Source of the DNA: Clostridiales bacterium
Lineage (GTDB): Bacteria > Bacillota_A > Clostridia > Peptostreptococcales > Anaerovoracaceae
Direction of reading: 5' to 3'
Assembly (NCBI GenBank): GCA_024697655.1
Contig: JAILFI010000041.1
Location: forward strand, 1 to 19,699
Length of the DNA stretch: 19,699 nt
Positions within the stretch are counted from its first letter, which is position 1, and each line of letters starts with the position of its first letter. This document shows, one piece after another, positions 5,813-12,882 of this stretch. A program made the translations under genes and the position numbers. Below the pieces are notes generated by a model. That model saw only the letters and a program-made list of their open reading frames with translations. It was not told where the DNA came from and did no database searches.

Positions 5813-6748
5813 ATGGCACTCATTACTTCGAAAGATATGTTCGCCAAAGCACTGAACAGCGATTACGCGATCGGCGCATTCAATGTGAACAACATGGAGA
5901 TCATCCAGGGCATCATGGAAGGCGCGCAGGCGGAGAACGCCCGTGTCATCCTGCAGGTTTCCGCCGGTGCCCGCAAATACGCCAAACCCGCTTACCTGGT
6001 CAAACTCGTGGAGGCGGCGATCATCGACACAGGCGTTGATGTCTGCCTGCATCTCGACCACGGCGCGGATTTTGAGATCTGCAAAAAATGCGTCGACGAC
6101 GGTTTCACTTCCGTCATGATCGACGGTTCCAAGTACCCGTTCGAAGAGAACATCGCGCTGACCAAACAGGTCGTTGACTACGCCCACGACAAGGGCGTCG
6201 TGGTCGAAGCCGAGCTCGGCAAACTGGCCGGCATCGAGGATGATGTCAACGTGGATGCCCGCTCCGCCACCTTCACCGATCCGGCGGAGGCACAGGAGTT
6301 CGTTGAACGCACCGGGGTCGACTCGCTGGCCGTCGCCATCGGTACCAGCCACGGCGCTTACAAGTTCAAGGGCACACCCTACCTCGATTTCGAACGTCTG
6401 AAGGAGATCCACAAGCTGATCCCCGGCACACCGCTCGTCCTGCACGGAGCCAGCACAGTCCTGCCCGAATTCGTGGACAAGTGCAACCAGTACGGAGGCC
6501 AGATCCCCGGCGCACAGGGGGTCCCCGAAGACATGATCAAAGAAGCAGCCAAATACGGCGTCTGCAAGGTCAACATCGACACCGATGTTCGTCTGGCGAT
6601 GACCGCCGAGATCCGCAAGTATCTCATTGAGCATCCGGCGGACTTCGATCCGCGCCTGTATCTCGGACCTGCCCGCGACGCGATCCGTGAGATGGTCCAG
6701 CACAAGATCCGCGACGTCCTGAATTCGTCCGGCACGATGGCGCTGTAA
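5813..6748 (+). CDS. fba: Class II fructose-bisphosphate aldolase
   Basis: It cleaves fructose 1,6-bisphosphate to dihydroxyacetone phosphate and glyceraldehyde 3-phosphate in glycolysis, reversibly, using a divalent metal. The 311 residues match the family length. VCLHLDHG (77-84) holds catalytic Asp82 and zinc ligand His83. AELGKLAGIEDD (133-144), IGTSHGAYK (176-184, zinc ligand His180), VLHGAST (209-215, zinc ligand His211) and VNIDTDVRLA (253-262, phosphate binding) follow in order. The insert QYGGQIPGAQGVPED after the third ligand is typical of family members. The start is set by GGAGG at 5802-5806, six bases before the ATG. The upstream frame remains open but has no ribosome site. The metalloregulator gene follows after 36 bases, so the two are probably co-transcribed. 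Confidence 0.97.
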   Translation: MALITSKDMFAKALNSDYAIGAFNVNNMEIIQGIMEGAQAENARVILQVSAGARKYAKPAYLVKLVEAAIIDTGVDVCLHLDHGADFEICKKCVDDGFTSVMIDGSKYPFEENIALTKQVVDYAHDKGVVVEAELGKLAGIEDDVNVDARSATFTDPAEAQEFVERTGVDSLAVAIGTSHGAYKFKGTPYLDFERLKEIHKLIPGTPLVLHGASTVLPEFVDKCNQYGGQIPGAQGVPEDMIKEAAKYGVCKVNIDTDVRLAMTAEIRKYLIEHPADFDPRLYLGPARDAIREMVQHKIRDVLNSSGTMAL

Positions 6749-6784
6749 ACGGCCGCCAGATATCCCCCCTACAGGAGGTAAACG

Positions 6785-7153
6785 ATGAAATTACAAGAAT
6801 CCGGCGAAATGTACCTGGAGACGATCCTTGTGCTTTCGCAGAAGATGCCGCACGTGCGCTCCATTGATGTCTGCGAGGAAATGGGCTATTCCAAACCCAG
6901 CGTCAGCCGCGCGATGAGCATTCTCCGCAACAACGGCTATGTTATCATGGACGACAGCGGGTATCTGCATCTGACCGAGACCGGCATGGAAGTAGCGACC
7001 AAGATCTACGACCGCCACAACACCCTCTCCGCTTTTCTGGAAGGAATCGGCGTCGAAGAAGAAACCGCTGCCGAAGATGCCTGCCGGATCGAGCACGTCA
7101 TCAGCGATGACACCATGGCGGCGATCAAAGCGTACATGGCGAAAGAGAAATAG
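6785..7153 (+). CDS. DtxR/MntR-family metal-dependent regulator
   Basis: Such proteins bind DNA when loaded with Fe(II) or Mn(II) and usually repress metal-uptake genes. Residues 1-62 form a winged helix with the recognition region YSKPSVSRAMSILRNNGYV (35-53). The dimerisation/metal domain follows and contains YDRHNTLSAFLEGIGV (75-90) and CRIEH (100-104). The protein is 122 residues with no SH3-like third domain, as in MntR. By eye, Met9, His78, Cys100, Glu103 and His104 match the metal positions of DtxR/IdeR more closely than the Asp/Glu set of MntR, hinting at iron, though the prediction is weak. AGGAGG lies six bases before the ATG. It is encoded directly after fba and is followed by a strong terminator; no metal transporter is in the window. 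Confidence 0.93.
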   Translation: MKLQESGEMYLETILVLSQKMPHVRSIDVCEEMGYSKPSVSRAMSILRNNGYVIMDDSGYLHLTETGMEVATKIYDRHNTLSAFLEGIGVEEETAAEDACRIEHVISDDTMAAIKAYMAKEK

Positions 7154-7191
7154 CGGCATACGCAAGGCGTGCCGCAAAGCTGTATGAAAAG

Positions 7192-7222
7192 AAGAGCGGT
7201 TCCGGAGGGAACCGCTCTTTTG
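7192..7222 (+). terminator. Bidirectional terminator between convergent blocks
   Basis: AAGAGCGGTTCC (7192-7203) pairs with GGAACCGCTCTT (7208-7219) over a 4-base loop, followed by TTTTG on the plus strand. On the minus strand it is followed by TTCTTTTC. It ends the aldolase/regulator transcript and probably also the converging dehydrogenase operon. A second hairpin (GCGGC, 7153-7157, with GCCGC, 7171-7175) overlaps the regulator stop codon. Confidence 0.9.
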
Positions 7223-7274
7223 TATGATCCGCAGCGGCTTCGCTGCCACACTGCGCCGTTCTTCGATCTTTCAA

Positions 7275-8258
7275 TTATTCCCAGACAGTACCGATCCCCT
7301 TTTCGACCGCTTTGTCGTAAATGGCCTTTGCGGTCACAAGATCCTGCGCAGCGATGCCGACCGTTTCATACACGATGATCTCGTCGTCGCTCTCGCGGCC
7401 CGGGATACGGCCGAGGATCACATCGCCGAGACTGCCCGCGATGTCGTCCTCTGTGATCAGTCCGTCCGCGATCGGGATCAGCAGATCACCTGTCTCAGAG
7501 AGCGCCGCTTCCTTGCTGTCGCAGATGATCCTGGCTGCGCGCGGCAGGATCGCGGGATCCATCTCATGCTTGTGCGGTTCGTAGGTGCCGACGCAGCTGA
7601 TCGTGGCACCGGGTTTGACCTTGGATGCGTCAAAGACCGGTTCCGCCGAAGGCGTTACGGTGATGATCAGATCCGCATGATCAATGCATGCGTCCGACGA
7701 ACCTGCCGGAAAGATATCCGCACCGTATACCGCGAGCTTTTCGCCCATCTCCTTACAGAACGCCTCACAGCGATCCGTATTGACATCGAACACGCGCACT
7801 TCTTTTGGGCGGCGCGATTCGAGCATCGACGCGAGCTGGGTCGCAGCCTGGCCGCCCGTCCCGATCAGCGCGCCGACCGGGCACTCTTTTTTTGCCAGCA
7901 GATCGAACGCCGCCCCGGAAGAAGCTCCGGTGCGCAGCTGTGTGACATACGTCCCGTCCAGCATGGCAGCGACGTAGCCGGTTTTCCCGTCGATCAGCAT
8001 CACCTGCGCCGGGGAGGTCATCAAGCCGTTTTCGATATTGTGCGGGAAGATATCGATCACCTTGACGGATGCCGCGTCGATCTCCGGCGCGTAAGCCGGC
8101 ATGAACAGGAATGCGCCGTCATATTTCCCGCTGATGACAGTCCGGAGGGGCGATTCGATCTTCCCTTCCTCCGTCATCTGAAATGCCAGTTTGACCGCGT
8201 CGATCGCATCCCTGGTCGTGAAGACGGACGCGATATCCTCTCTGTTAAGCAGCAGCAT
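7275..8258 (-). CDS. Ornithine cyclodeaminase/mu-crystallin family protein
   Basis: Members of this family are NAD(P)-dependent enzymes: ornithine cyclodeaminase, alanine dehydrogenase, ketimine reductase or imino-acid reductases. The 327 residues cover the whole fold. The substrate-binding part includes MPAYAP (53-58), the conserved Lys in SVKVIDIFPHN (64-74) and DGTYVTQLRTGA (101-112). The Rossmann part carries the nucleotide-binding motif IGTGGQA (132-138) and a later SKEAALSETGDLLIPI segment. The substrate cannot be assigned. AAGGAGG seven bases before the ATG sets the start. It is the last gene of a three-gene minus-strand block, 23 bases after the laccase-domain gene. None of its neighbours points to arginine, ornithine or proline metabolism. 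Confidence 0.93.
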   Translation of the reverse strand: MLLLNREDIASVFTTRDAIDAVKLAFQMTEEGKIESPLRTVISGKYDGAFLFMPAYAPEIDAASVKVIDIFPHNIENGLMTSPAQVMLIDGKTGYVAAMLDGTYVTQLRTGASSGAAFDLLAKKECPVGALIGTGGQAATQLASMLESRRPKEVRVFDVNTDRCEAFCKEMGEKLAVYGADIFPAGSSDACIDHADLIITVTPSAEPVFDASKVKPGATISCVGTYEPHKHEMDPAILPRAARIICDSKEAALSETGDLLIPIADGLITEDDIAGSLGDVILGRIPGRESDDEIIVYETVGIAAQDLVTAKAIYDKAVEKGIGTVWE

Positions 8259-8281
8259 TGTCTTTCCTCCTTGTTCTCTGT

Positions 8282-9106
8282 CTATTCTTTCATCATCAGC
8301 AGCGCCGCCTGTCCGCCGCGCTGCATCCCCTGCCGTCTGTGAGAGAAATACAGATCCCCCCTCGCATACGTACAGGTATCCGCCATATCGATGTGGTCCG
8401 CAGGAACACCGGCCTGCAGCATCACTTCCCGGTCAAGGCGCGCAAGAGACACATGATACTTGCCCGCCGCGGCATCATAATAGCAGATCTCCTCCGGCAG
8501 GCAACGGTCATAGCCGGGGACCGGTACACCTTCCTGCGCACCCCACAGCGGCATCGCCATGACTGCGTCGATCACATCGCGGTCGCATTCAAAATACGTC
8601 TGTGAGATGCACGGCCCGATACGCGTATACAGATCCGCCGGAGCTGAGCCGAATTCCTCCGCCAGCCTGCGGATCATCACTGCCGCCATGCCGTCCACCG
8701 TTCCCCGCCAGCCTGCATGGGCCAGTCCGATGACCTTATGGACAGGGTCGTAAAAGTACAGCGGCACGCAGTCCGCATGAGAGGTGACCAGCGCCACCCC
8801 GGGGCGGTCCGTGATCATTCCGTCGACGTCATGGATGCGCTCGCGGGTGAGCCCTTCACCTCTGTTCCGCTCATCCACGCGGATCACATTGGTCGTGTGC
8901 GTCTGCCCTACCATGACCAGCGCCGAAGGATCCACTCCGAGGCCCCCGCACCAGAGGCGGAAGTTTTCCTTGATCCTTGCCGGTTCGTCCCCCGTCGCCA
9001 GGCTCAGGTTCATCGACGCAAAGACTCCTTCGCTGACACCGCCGTGCTTTGTGCTGTAATCATAGATCAGTTCATCGCGGAATCGCTCAAATCCCATGCT
9101 GTCCAT
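8282..9106 (-). CDS. YfiH/LACC1-type laccase-domain protein
   Basis: This family was first called polyphenol oxidase. Later work on bacterial YfiH and human LACC1 supports purine nucleoside cleavage (adenosine and inosine phosphorolysis, adenosine deamination). The 274 residues contain the family's zinc site: His70 in GQTHTTNV, Cys113 in TSHADCVPL, and His130 in LAHAGWRG. IGPCISQTYFEC lies about 168-179, with the C-terminal DTCTY and FSHRRQGMQRGGQAAL segments. The start is either the ATG at 9106 (GGAGG 2 bases upstream, short) or the ATG at 9097 (11 bases); the protein differs by three residues. It lies 30 bases after the phosphatase-fold gene and 23 before the dehydrogenase gene. A nucleoside role is inferred from the family, not the neighbours. 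Confidence 0.93.
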   Translation of the reverse strand: MDSMGFERFRDELIYDYSTKHGGVSEGVFASMNLSLATGDEPARIKENFRLWCGGLGVDPSALVMVGQTHTTNVIRVDERNRGEGLTRERIHDVDGMITDRPGVALVTSHADCVPLYFYDPVHKVIGLAHAGWRGTVDGMAAVMIRRLAEEFGSAPADLYTRIGPCISQTYFECDRDVIDAVMAMPLWGAQEGVPVPGYDRCLPEEICYYDAAAGKYHVSLARLDREVMLQAGVPADHIDMADTCTYARGDLYFSHRRQGMQRGGQAALLMMKE

Positions 9107-9136
9107 GTCCTCCCGTTTCCTGCAGCGAAGCCGTGT

Positions 9137-10246
9137 CTACTTCAGCACGACATCCATCACGACCGGGTTGTGGTCGGTCGCCTTGAATCCCATGTCCTTC
9201 GTCTCCACAGACTTGATCTCCACATTGTCGGAGACAATGAAGCCGTCGATCATATAGAACTGGAAGTTCGACAGATCCGCGCCTTCGAGCGGCTGGTCGA
9301 GCGACCGGCACGTCGGAACGGACGGATCCATGACGAGCGTCCAGTTGCTGCCAAAGTCCGCGGCATCGATGATGCCCGGCTGCCACTTGCCTTCGTAGAC
9401 CGGATACGCACTGGCATCCACGTTGGAGAACAGCTGGTTGAAATCTCCGCCTGCGATGACGTAGTTCCCCTTTGCACGTTCCTCCTCCAGCACACCGAGC
9501 AGCGCCTTCGTCTGTGCGATCTTCCCTTCGCCGCTGTCGTAGGCTTCCAGATGCAGGTCGATCACGACCAGTTCCTTATCGCTGTCCGCGACAGGGATCC
9601 GGTTGACCATCAGACAGCGCTTGAGGTTGCAGGTCCGGATCGGCCAGCTGAACGGACACGGCAGGCTGATCCTCTCGGAACCAGTCATCGTGTAACGGCT
9701 CATCAGGAGCAGGCCGCTCTGTACTTTCCCCATGGGCGGAAGCGGATACGGCACATACGGCACCTTGAAGTTGAACGCGAAGGTGGTGTCAAGTCCCGGG
9801 AGGCCGTCCCGGAGCATCTGCGTTTCATCGACGTGATGGGACCGCTTGGAATTGAGATCCACCTCCTGCAGTAGTACAATATCCGGATCGAATTCCTGCA
9901 GACCGCTGATGATCGCATCCATGTTTTCATTGACGCGGTCGAGATCGGCCGTCATCACGCCCTTGCCGCCGTCCATAAAGAAATCAGCGTTGTCGCCCAG
10001 TGCGCCGTAGCCGATGTTCCAGGTGACGACACGGATCTGATCGCCACCAGCAGGGAGGTCCGCCTGTGCTTCATCAACACCCCCGCTGGAGATGATCGTC
10101 TCCACGTCATCCGGCCGGTACTCGCCGATCGTCAGAATGCCGACCAGCCCGACCGCCAGGGCCAGCACGAGCAGCACCAGGCGCAGCAGGATCAGAAACA
10201 CCAGCTTGACGGGGCTGATCCGCTTTTTCTGTTCTTTCTTCTTCAT
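9137..10246 (-). CDS. Membrane-anchored endonuclease/exonuclease/phosphatase-fold protein
   Basis: The EEP superfamily hydrolyses phosphodiester or phosphomonoester bonds in nucleic acids, lipids or inositol phosphates. The 369 residues begin with a basic tail (MKKKEQKKR) and one membrane segment (about 14-40), so the catalytic domain is probably outside the membrane or tethered to it. Core motifs in order are TWNIGYG (75-81, Asn77), LQEVD (126-130, metal-binding Glu128), DLHLEAY, GGDFNQ (catalytic Asp and Asn) and ATDHNPVV (356-363, catalytic Asp-His). All expected active-site residues are present. The substrate is unknown. AAAGGGA lies six bases before the ATG. It is the first gene of the three-gene block, and the preceding SPFH terminator ends only about 20 bases upstream, so no separate promoter is visible. 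Confidence 0.92.
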   Translation of the reverse strand: MKKKEQKKRISPVKLVFLILLRLVLLVLALAVGLVGILTIGEYRPDDVETIISSGGVDEAQADLPAGGDQIRVVTWNIGYGALGDNADFFMDGGKGVMTADLDRVNENMDAIISGLQEFDPDIVLLQEVDLNSKRSHHVDETQMLRDGLPGLDTTFAFNFKVPYVPYPLPPMGKVQSGLLLMSRYTMTGSERISLPCPFSWPIRTCNLKRCLMVNRIPVADSDKELVVIDLHLEAYDSGEGKIAQTKALLGVLEEERAKGNYVIAGGDFNQLFSNVDASAYPVYEGKWQPGIIDAADFGSNWTLVMDPSVPTCRSLDQPLEGADLSNFQFYMIDGFIVSDNVEIKSVETKDMGFKATDHNPVVMDVVLK

Positions 10247-10266
10247 GACTTTTCCCTTTACTGTTA

Positions 10267-10302
10267 CAAAAAGGCTGTCCGCGTCAGGACAGCCTCTTTT
10301 TT
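10267..10302 (-). terminator. Terminator after the SPFH gene
   Basis: AGGCTGTCC (10272-10280) pairs with GGACAGCCT (10287-10295) around a 6-base loop. The minus-strand T-run (complement of 10267-10271) makes it the terminator of the uvrB-to-SPFH transcript. It is also flanked by CTTTTTT on the plus strand. The downstream phosphatase-fold gene starts only about 20 bases later, so read-through may drive it. Confidence 0.85.
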
Positions 10303-10312
10303 CATCACAATA

Positions 10313-11356
10313 TTACAGCGGCTTGCGCTCGCTTCTGAGTTTTTCCCGGATAGAATCGCCGGTCGCTGCCGCGCGGACCCCCTCTGCCGAAGTACCCTCG
10401 TGCAGGCACGGATCGACCGCTTCTTTCTTCTCTTTCGGGACGGGAGGCGCGATCTTCGTCGCATCCCCGATGCCGAGCGCTTCCCCGACAACGCCGAGGC
10501 TTGTGATCGTCGACGCGATATCAGTCGGCATGTAGATCTTCGTCGCGTTGCCGTCCGCCACATCACGGAGCGCTTCCAGTCCTTTCAGCCTGAGAACGGA
10601 TTCGTCGATATGCGCTTCACGCAGCATTTCAAGACCCTGTGCCTGCGCTTCGTAGACCAGCTTGATGGACTCCGCTTCACCTTCGGCAAGGGCGATCTTG
10701 GCCGCCTTTTCCGCTTCCGCGGAGAGGACCATCGCCTTCTTGTCACCTTCCGCACGGGCGACGACGGATTCCTGGTGCGCCTGTGCTTCAAGGACAGTCT
10801 GCCGGCGTTCGCGCTCTGCACGCATCTGCTTGGTCATGACTTCCTCGATCTCGGTCGGCGGGTTGATGTTCTTCAGTTCGACACGGTTGACCTTGACGCC
10901 CCAGGCATCTGTCGCCTCGTCGAGGATCGCTTCCATCTGGGAGTTGATCTCATCGCGCGAAGACAGCGTCGTGTCGAGTTCCATATTACCGATGATGCTT
11001 CTGAGCGTCGTTGCGGACAGATTTTCAAGACCGAACAGCGGGTTCTCTACGCCGTATGTGTAAAGTCTGGGGTCGAACACCTTGGAGAACACGACCGAGT
11101 CCACGTAGACCGAAACGTTGTCCTTGGTGATGACCGGCTGCGGCGGGAAGTCGAGGACCTGCTCTTTCAGGGACACCTTGTTGACGACCCGGTCGATGAA
11201 CGGGATCTTAAGGTGCAGACCCGCCTGCCAGGTCGTGCGGTATTTACCGAGCCGTTCAATGACGAAAGCATACTCCTGCGGCACGATACGAATGTTCGTC
11301 ACGATCAGTGCGATGACCACGATGAGCAGCAGGATCTTGATAATTGTTGCAAACAT
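10313..11356 (-). CDS. SPFH/stomatin-family membrane protein (QmcA-like)
   Basis: Stomatin-like SPFH proteins form large membrane-bound oligomers that scaffold membrane microdomains and interact with proteases such as FtsH. The 347 residues start with a membrane anchor (about 3-20, ATIIKILLLIVVIALIVT). The SPFH domain follows with the family signature VPQEYAFVIERLGKYRTTWQAGLHLKIPFIDRV (25-57, quoted by key residues P26, G37, P52). A long Ala/Glu-rich coiled coil spans about residues 175-260, including MRAERERR and AEGDKKAMV. The C-terminal tail is low-complexity and charged. Many relatives are paired with an NfeD-type partner; none lies here. The site GGAAGG is eight bases before the ATG. It is the last gene after nicotinate phosphoribosyltransferase, 48 bases away. 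Confidence 0.93.
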   Translation of the reverse strand: MFATIIKILLLIVVIALIVTNIRIVPQEYAFVIERLGKYRTTWQAGLHLKIPFIDRVVNKVSLKEQVLDFPPQPVITKDNVSVYVDSVVFSKVFDPRLYTYGVENPLFGLENLSATTLRSIIGNMELDTTLSSRDEINSQMEAILDEATDAWGVKVNRVELKNINPPTEIEEVMTKQMRAERERRQTVLEAQAHQESVVARAEGDKKAMVLSAEAEKAAKIALAEGEAESIKLVYEAQAQGLEMLREAHIDESVLRLKGLEALRDVADGNATKIYMPTDIASTITSLGVVGEALGIGDATKIAPPVPKEKKEAVDPCLHEGTSAEGVRAAATGDSIREKLRSERKPL

Positions 11357-11404
11357 AGCTGATACCTTCCTTCTGCAATAACTGTTTCTTACTCAAATAC
11401 CTCT

Positions 11405-12835
11405 TTAACGGTTGTGGGCCTTGAGCAGTTCCTGTTTCATTTCCCAAAGCTTCTCCGACAGGTCGACGTAGTAGGTCTGCGGATTCTCAAAACGGCAGAT
11501 CTCCTCCCAGAGGCTGTCCACCTGCTTGAGACAGTACGCGCGGATCTCTTCGATGTCCGGCTTGTCATAGACAAGTTTGCCTTTTTCGAAGATCGGCACA
11601 CGCAGATTCTTTGCGTAGTAGTTCGTGACCGTCTTGTGCTTCCAGATATTCTGCGGGTCGAAGATCTCCATGTCTTCGCCGGTGGGTTCCGGTTCGTCGT
11701 CCAGCGTGATCAGGTCCGCGATCGCCCGGTCGGTATCGAGATCGAACAGGCGGTACAGCGTCTTGAAACCCGGGTTGGTGATCTTGCCGACATTCTCGCT
11801 GATCTTCATCTTCGGGATCAGTTCGCCGTCTTTTTCCAAGGCACAGAGCTTGTAAACACCGCCGAAGACCGGGGAGGACTTTGCGGTGATCAGCCGCTCG
11901 CCGACGCCGAAACTGTCAATGCAGGCGCCTTCTGCGATGACGTCGCGGATGATGTATTCATCCAGCGAGTTGGAGACCGCAATGGTGCACTCCGTAAGAC
12001 CGGCTTCGTCCAGCATCTTTCTGGCCTTTTTGGTCAGGTAGGAAACGTCGCCGCTGTCGATGCGGATGCCCATCTTCTCCGGTTTCATCTCCTTGAAGAC
12101 CCGGATAGCCGCCGGCACGCCCGACTTCAAAACATTATAGGTGTCTACCAGCAGGACGCAGTTTTCCGGATAGATCTCCGCGTACTTCTTGAATGCAGTG
12201 TATTCGTCCGGGAACATCTGGACCCAGCTGTGCGCCATGGTCCCAAGTGCCTTGATGCCCATATCTCTCTCGCAGACCGTGCAGGCCGTCCCGATGCAGC
12301 CGCCGATGTAAGCAGCCCTTGCGCCGTAGATCGCAGCGCTGGCACCGTGCGCGCGCCGGCTGCCGAATTCCATGATCGCGCGTCCCTGCGCCGCCCGCAC
12401 GATACGGTTGGCCTTGGTCGCGATCAGGCTCTCGTGGTTGACCAGCAGCAGGATCATCGTCTCAACGAACTGTGCCTGCATGACCGGTCCGCGGACCGTC
12501 AGGATCGGCTCACCGGGGAAGATCGGGGTGCCTTCCGGAATCGCCCAGACATCGCACTCGAATTTGAAATCCCTGAGATACTCGAGGAACTGTTCGCTCA
12601 TCCCGCCCTTCCTGCGCAGGAACTCGATGTCTTCCTCCGTGAACTTGAGATCCTCCATGTACTCGATGATCTCGTTCAGTCCCGCGAAGATCGCGAAACC
12701 GCCGTCATCCGGCACATTGCGGAAAAAGCAGTCAAAATAGGCGATATCATCTTTCATGCCCGCCTCGAAATAGCCGTTGGCCATCGTGAGTTCGTAAAAG
12801 TCGGTCAACAGCGTCAGATTCATTTTATCTGCCAT
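11405..12835 (-). CDS. pncB: Nicotinate phosphoribosyltransferase
   Basis: It joins nicotinate and phosphoribosyl pyrophosphate, with ATP hydrolysis, to form nicotinate mononucleotide in the Preiss-Handler route to NAD. The 476 residues fit the longer Gram-positive form. The opening NLTLLTDFYELTMANGYF (6-23) is typical, followed by EFGSRRAHG (156-164, substrate binding), GTMAHSWVQ (198-206, with His202 the likely phosphorylated residue), VDTYNVLKSGVPAAI, GIRIDSGDVSYL (PRPP site) and FGVGERL. Family identity is secure. AAAGGA lies about eight bases before the ATG. It is encoded 47 bases after uvrA and 48 before the SPFH gene, with no terminator in between, so it is likely co-transcribed with DNA-repair genes. 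No functional link to them is evident. Confidence 0.96.
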   Translation of the reverse strand: MADKMNLTLLTDFYELTMANGYFEAGMKDDIAYFDCFFRNVPDDGGFAIFAGLNEIIEYMEDLKFTEEDIEFLRRKGGMSEQFLEYLRDFKFECDVWAIPEGTPIFPGEPILTVRGPVMQAQFVETMILLLVNHESLIATKANRIVRAAQGRAIMEFGSRRAHGASAAIYGARAAYIGGCIGTACTVCERDMGIKALGTMAHSWVQMFPDEYTAFKKYAEIYPENCVLLVDTYNVLKSGVPAAIRVFKEMKPEKMGIRIDSGDVSYLTKKARKMLDEAGLTECTIAVSNSLDEYIIRDVIAEGACIDSFGVGERLITAKSSPVFGGVYKLCALEKDGELIPKMKISENVGKITNPGFKTLYRLFDLDTDRAIADLITLDDEPEPTGEDMEIFDPQNIWKHKTVTNYYAKNLRVPIFEKGKLVYDKPDIEEIRAYCLKQVDSLWEEICRFENPQTYYVDLSEKLWEMKQELLKAHNR

Positions 12836-12882
12836 CAGTCATATCCTTTCCGGGTCCTGTTACCAAAGAACCGCTAACAGTA

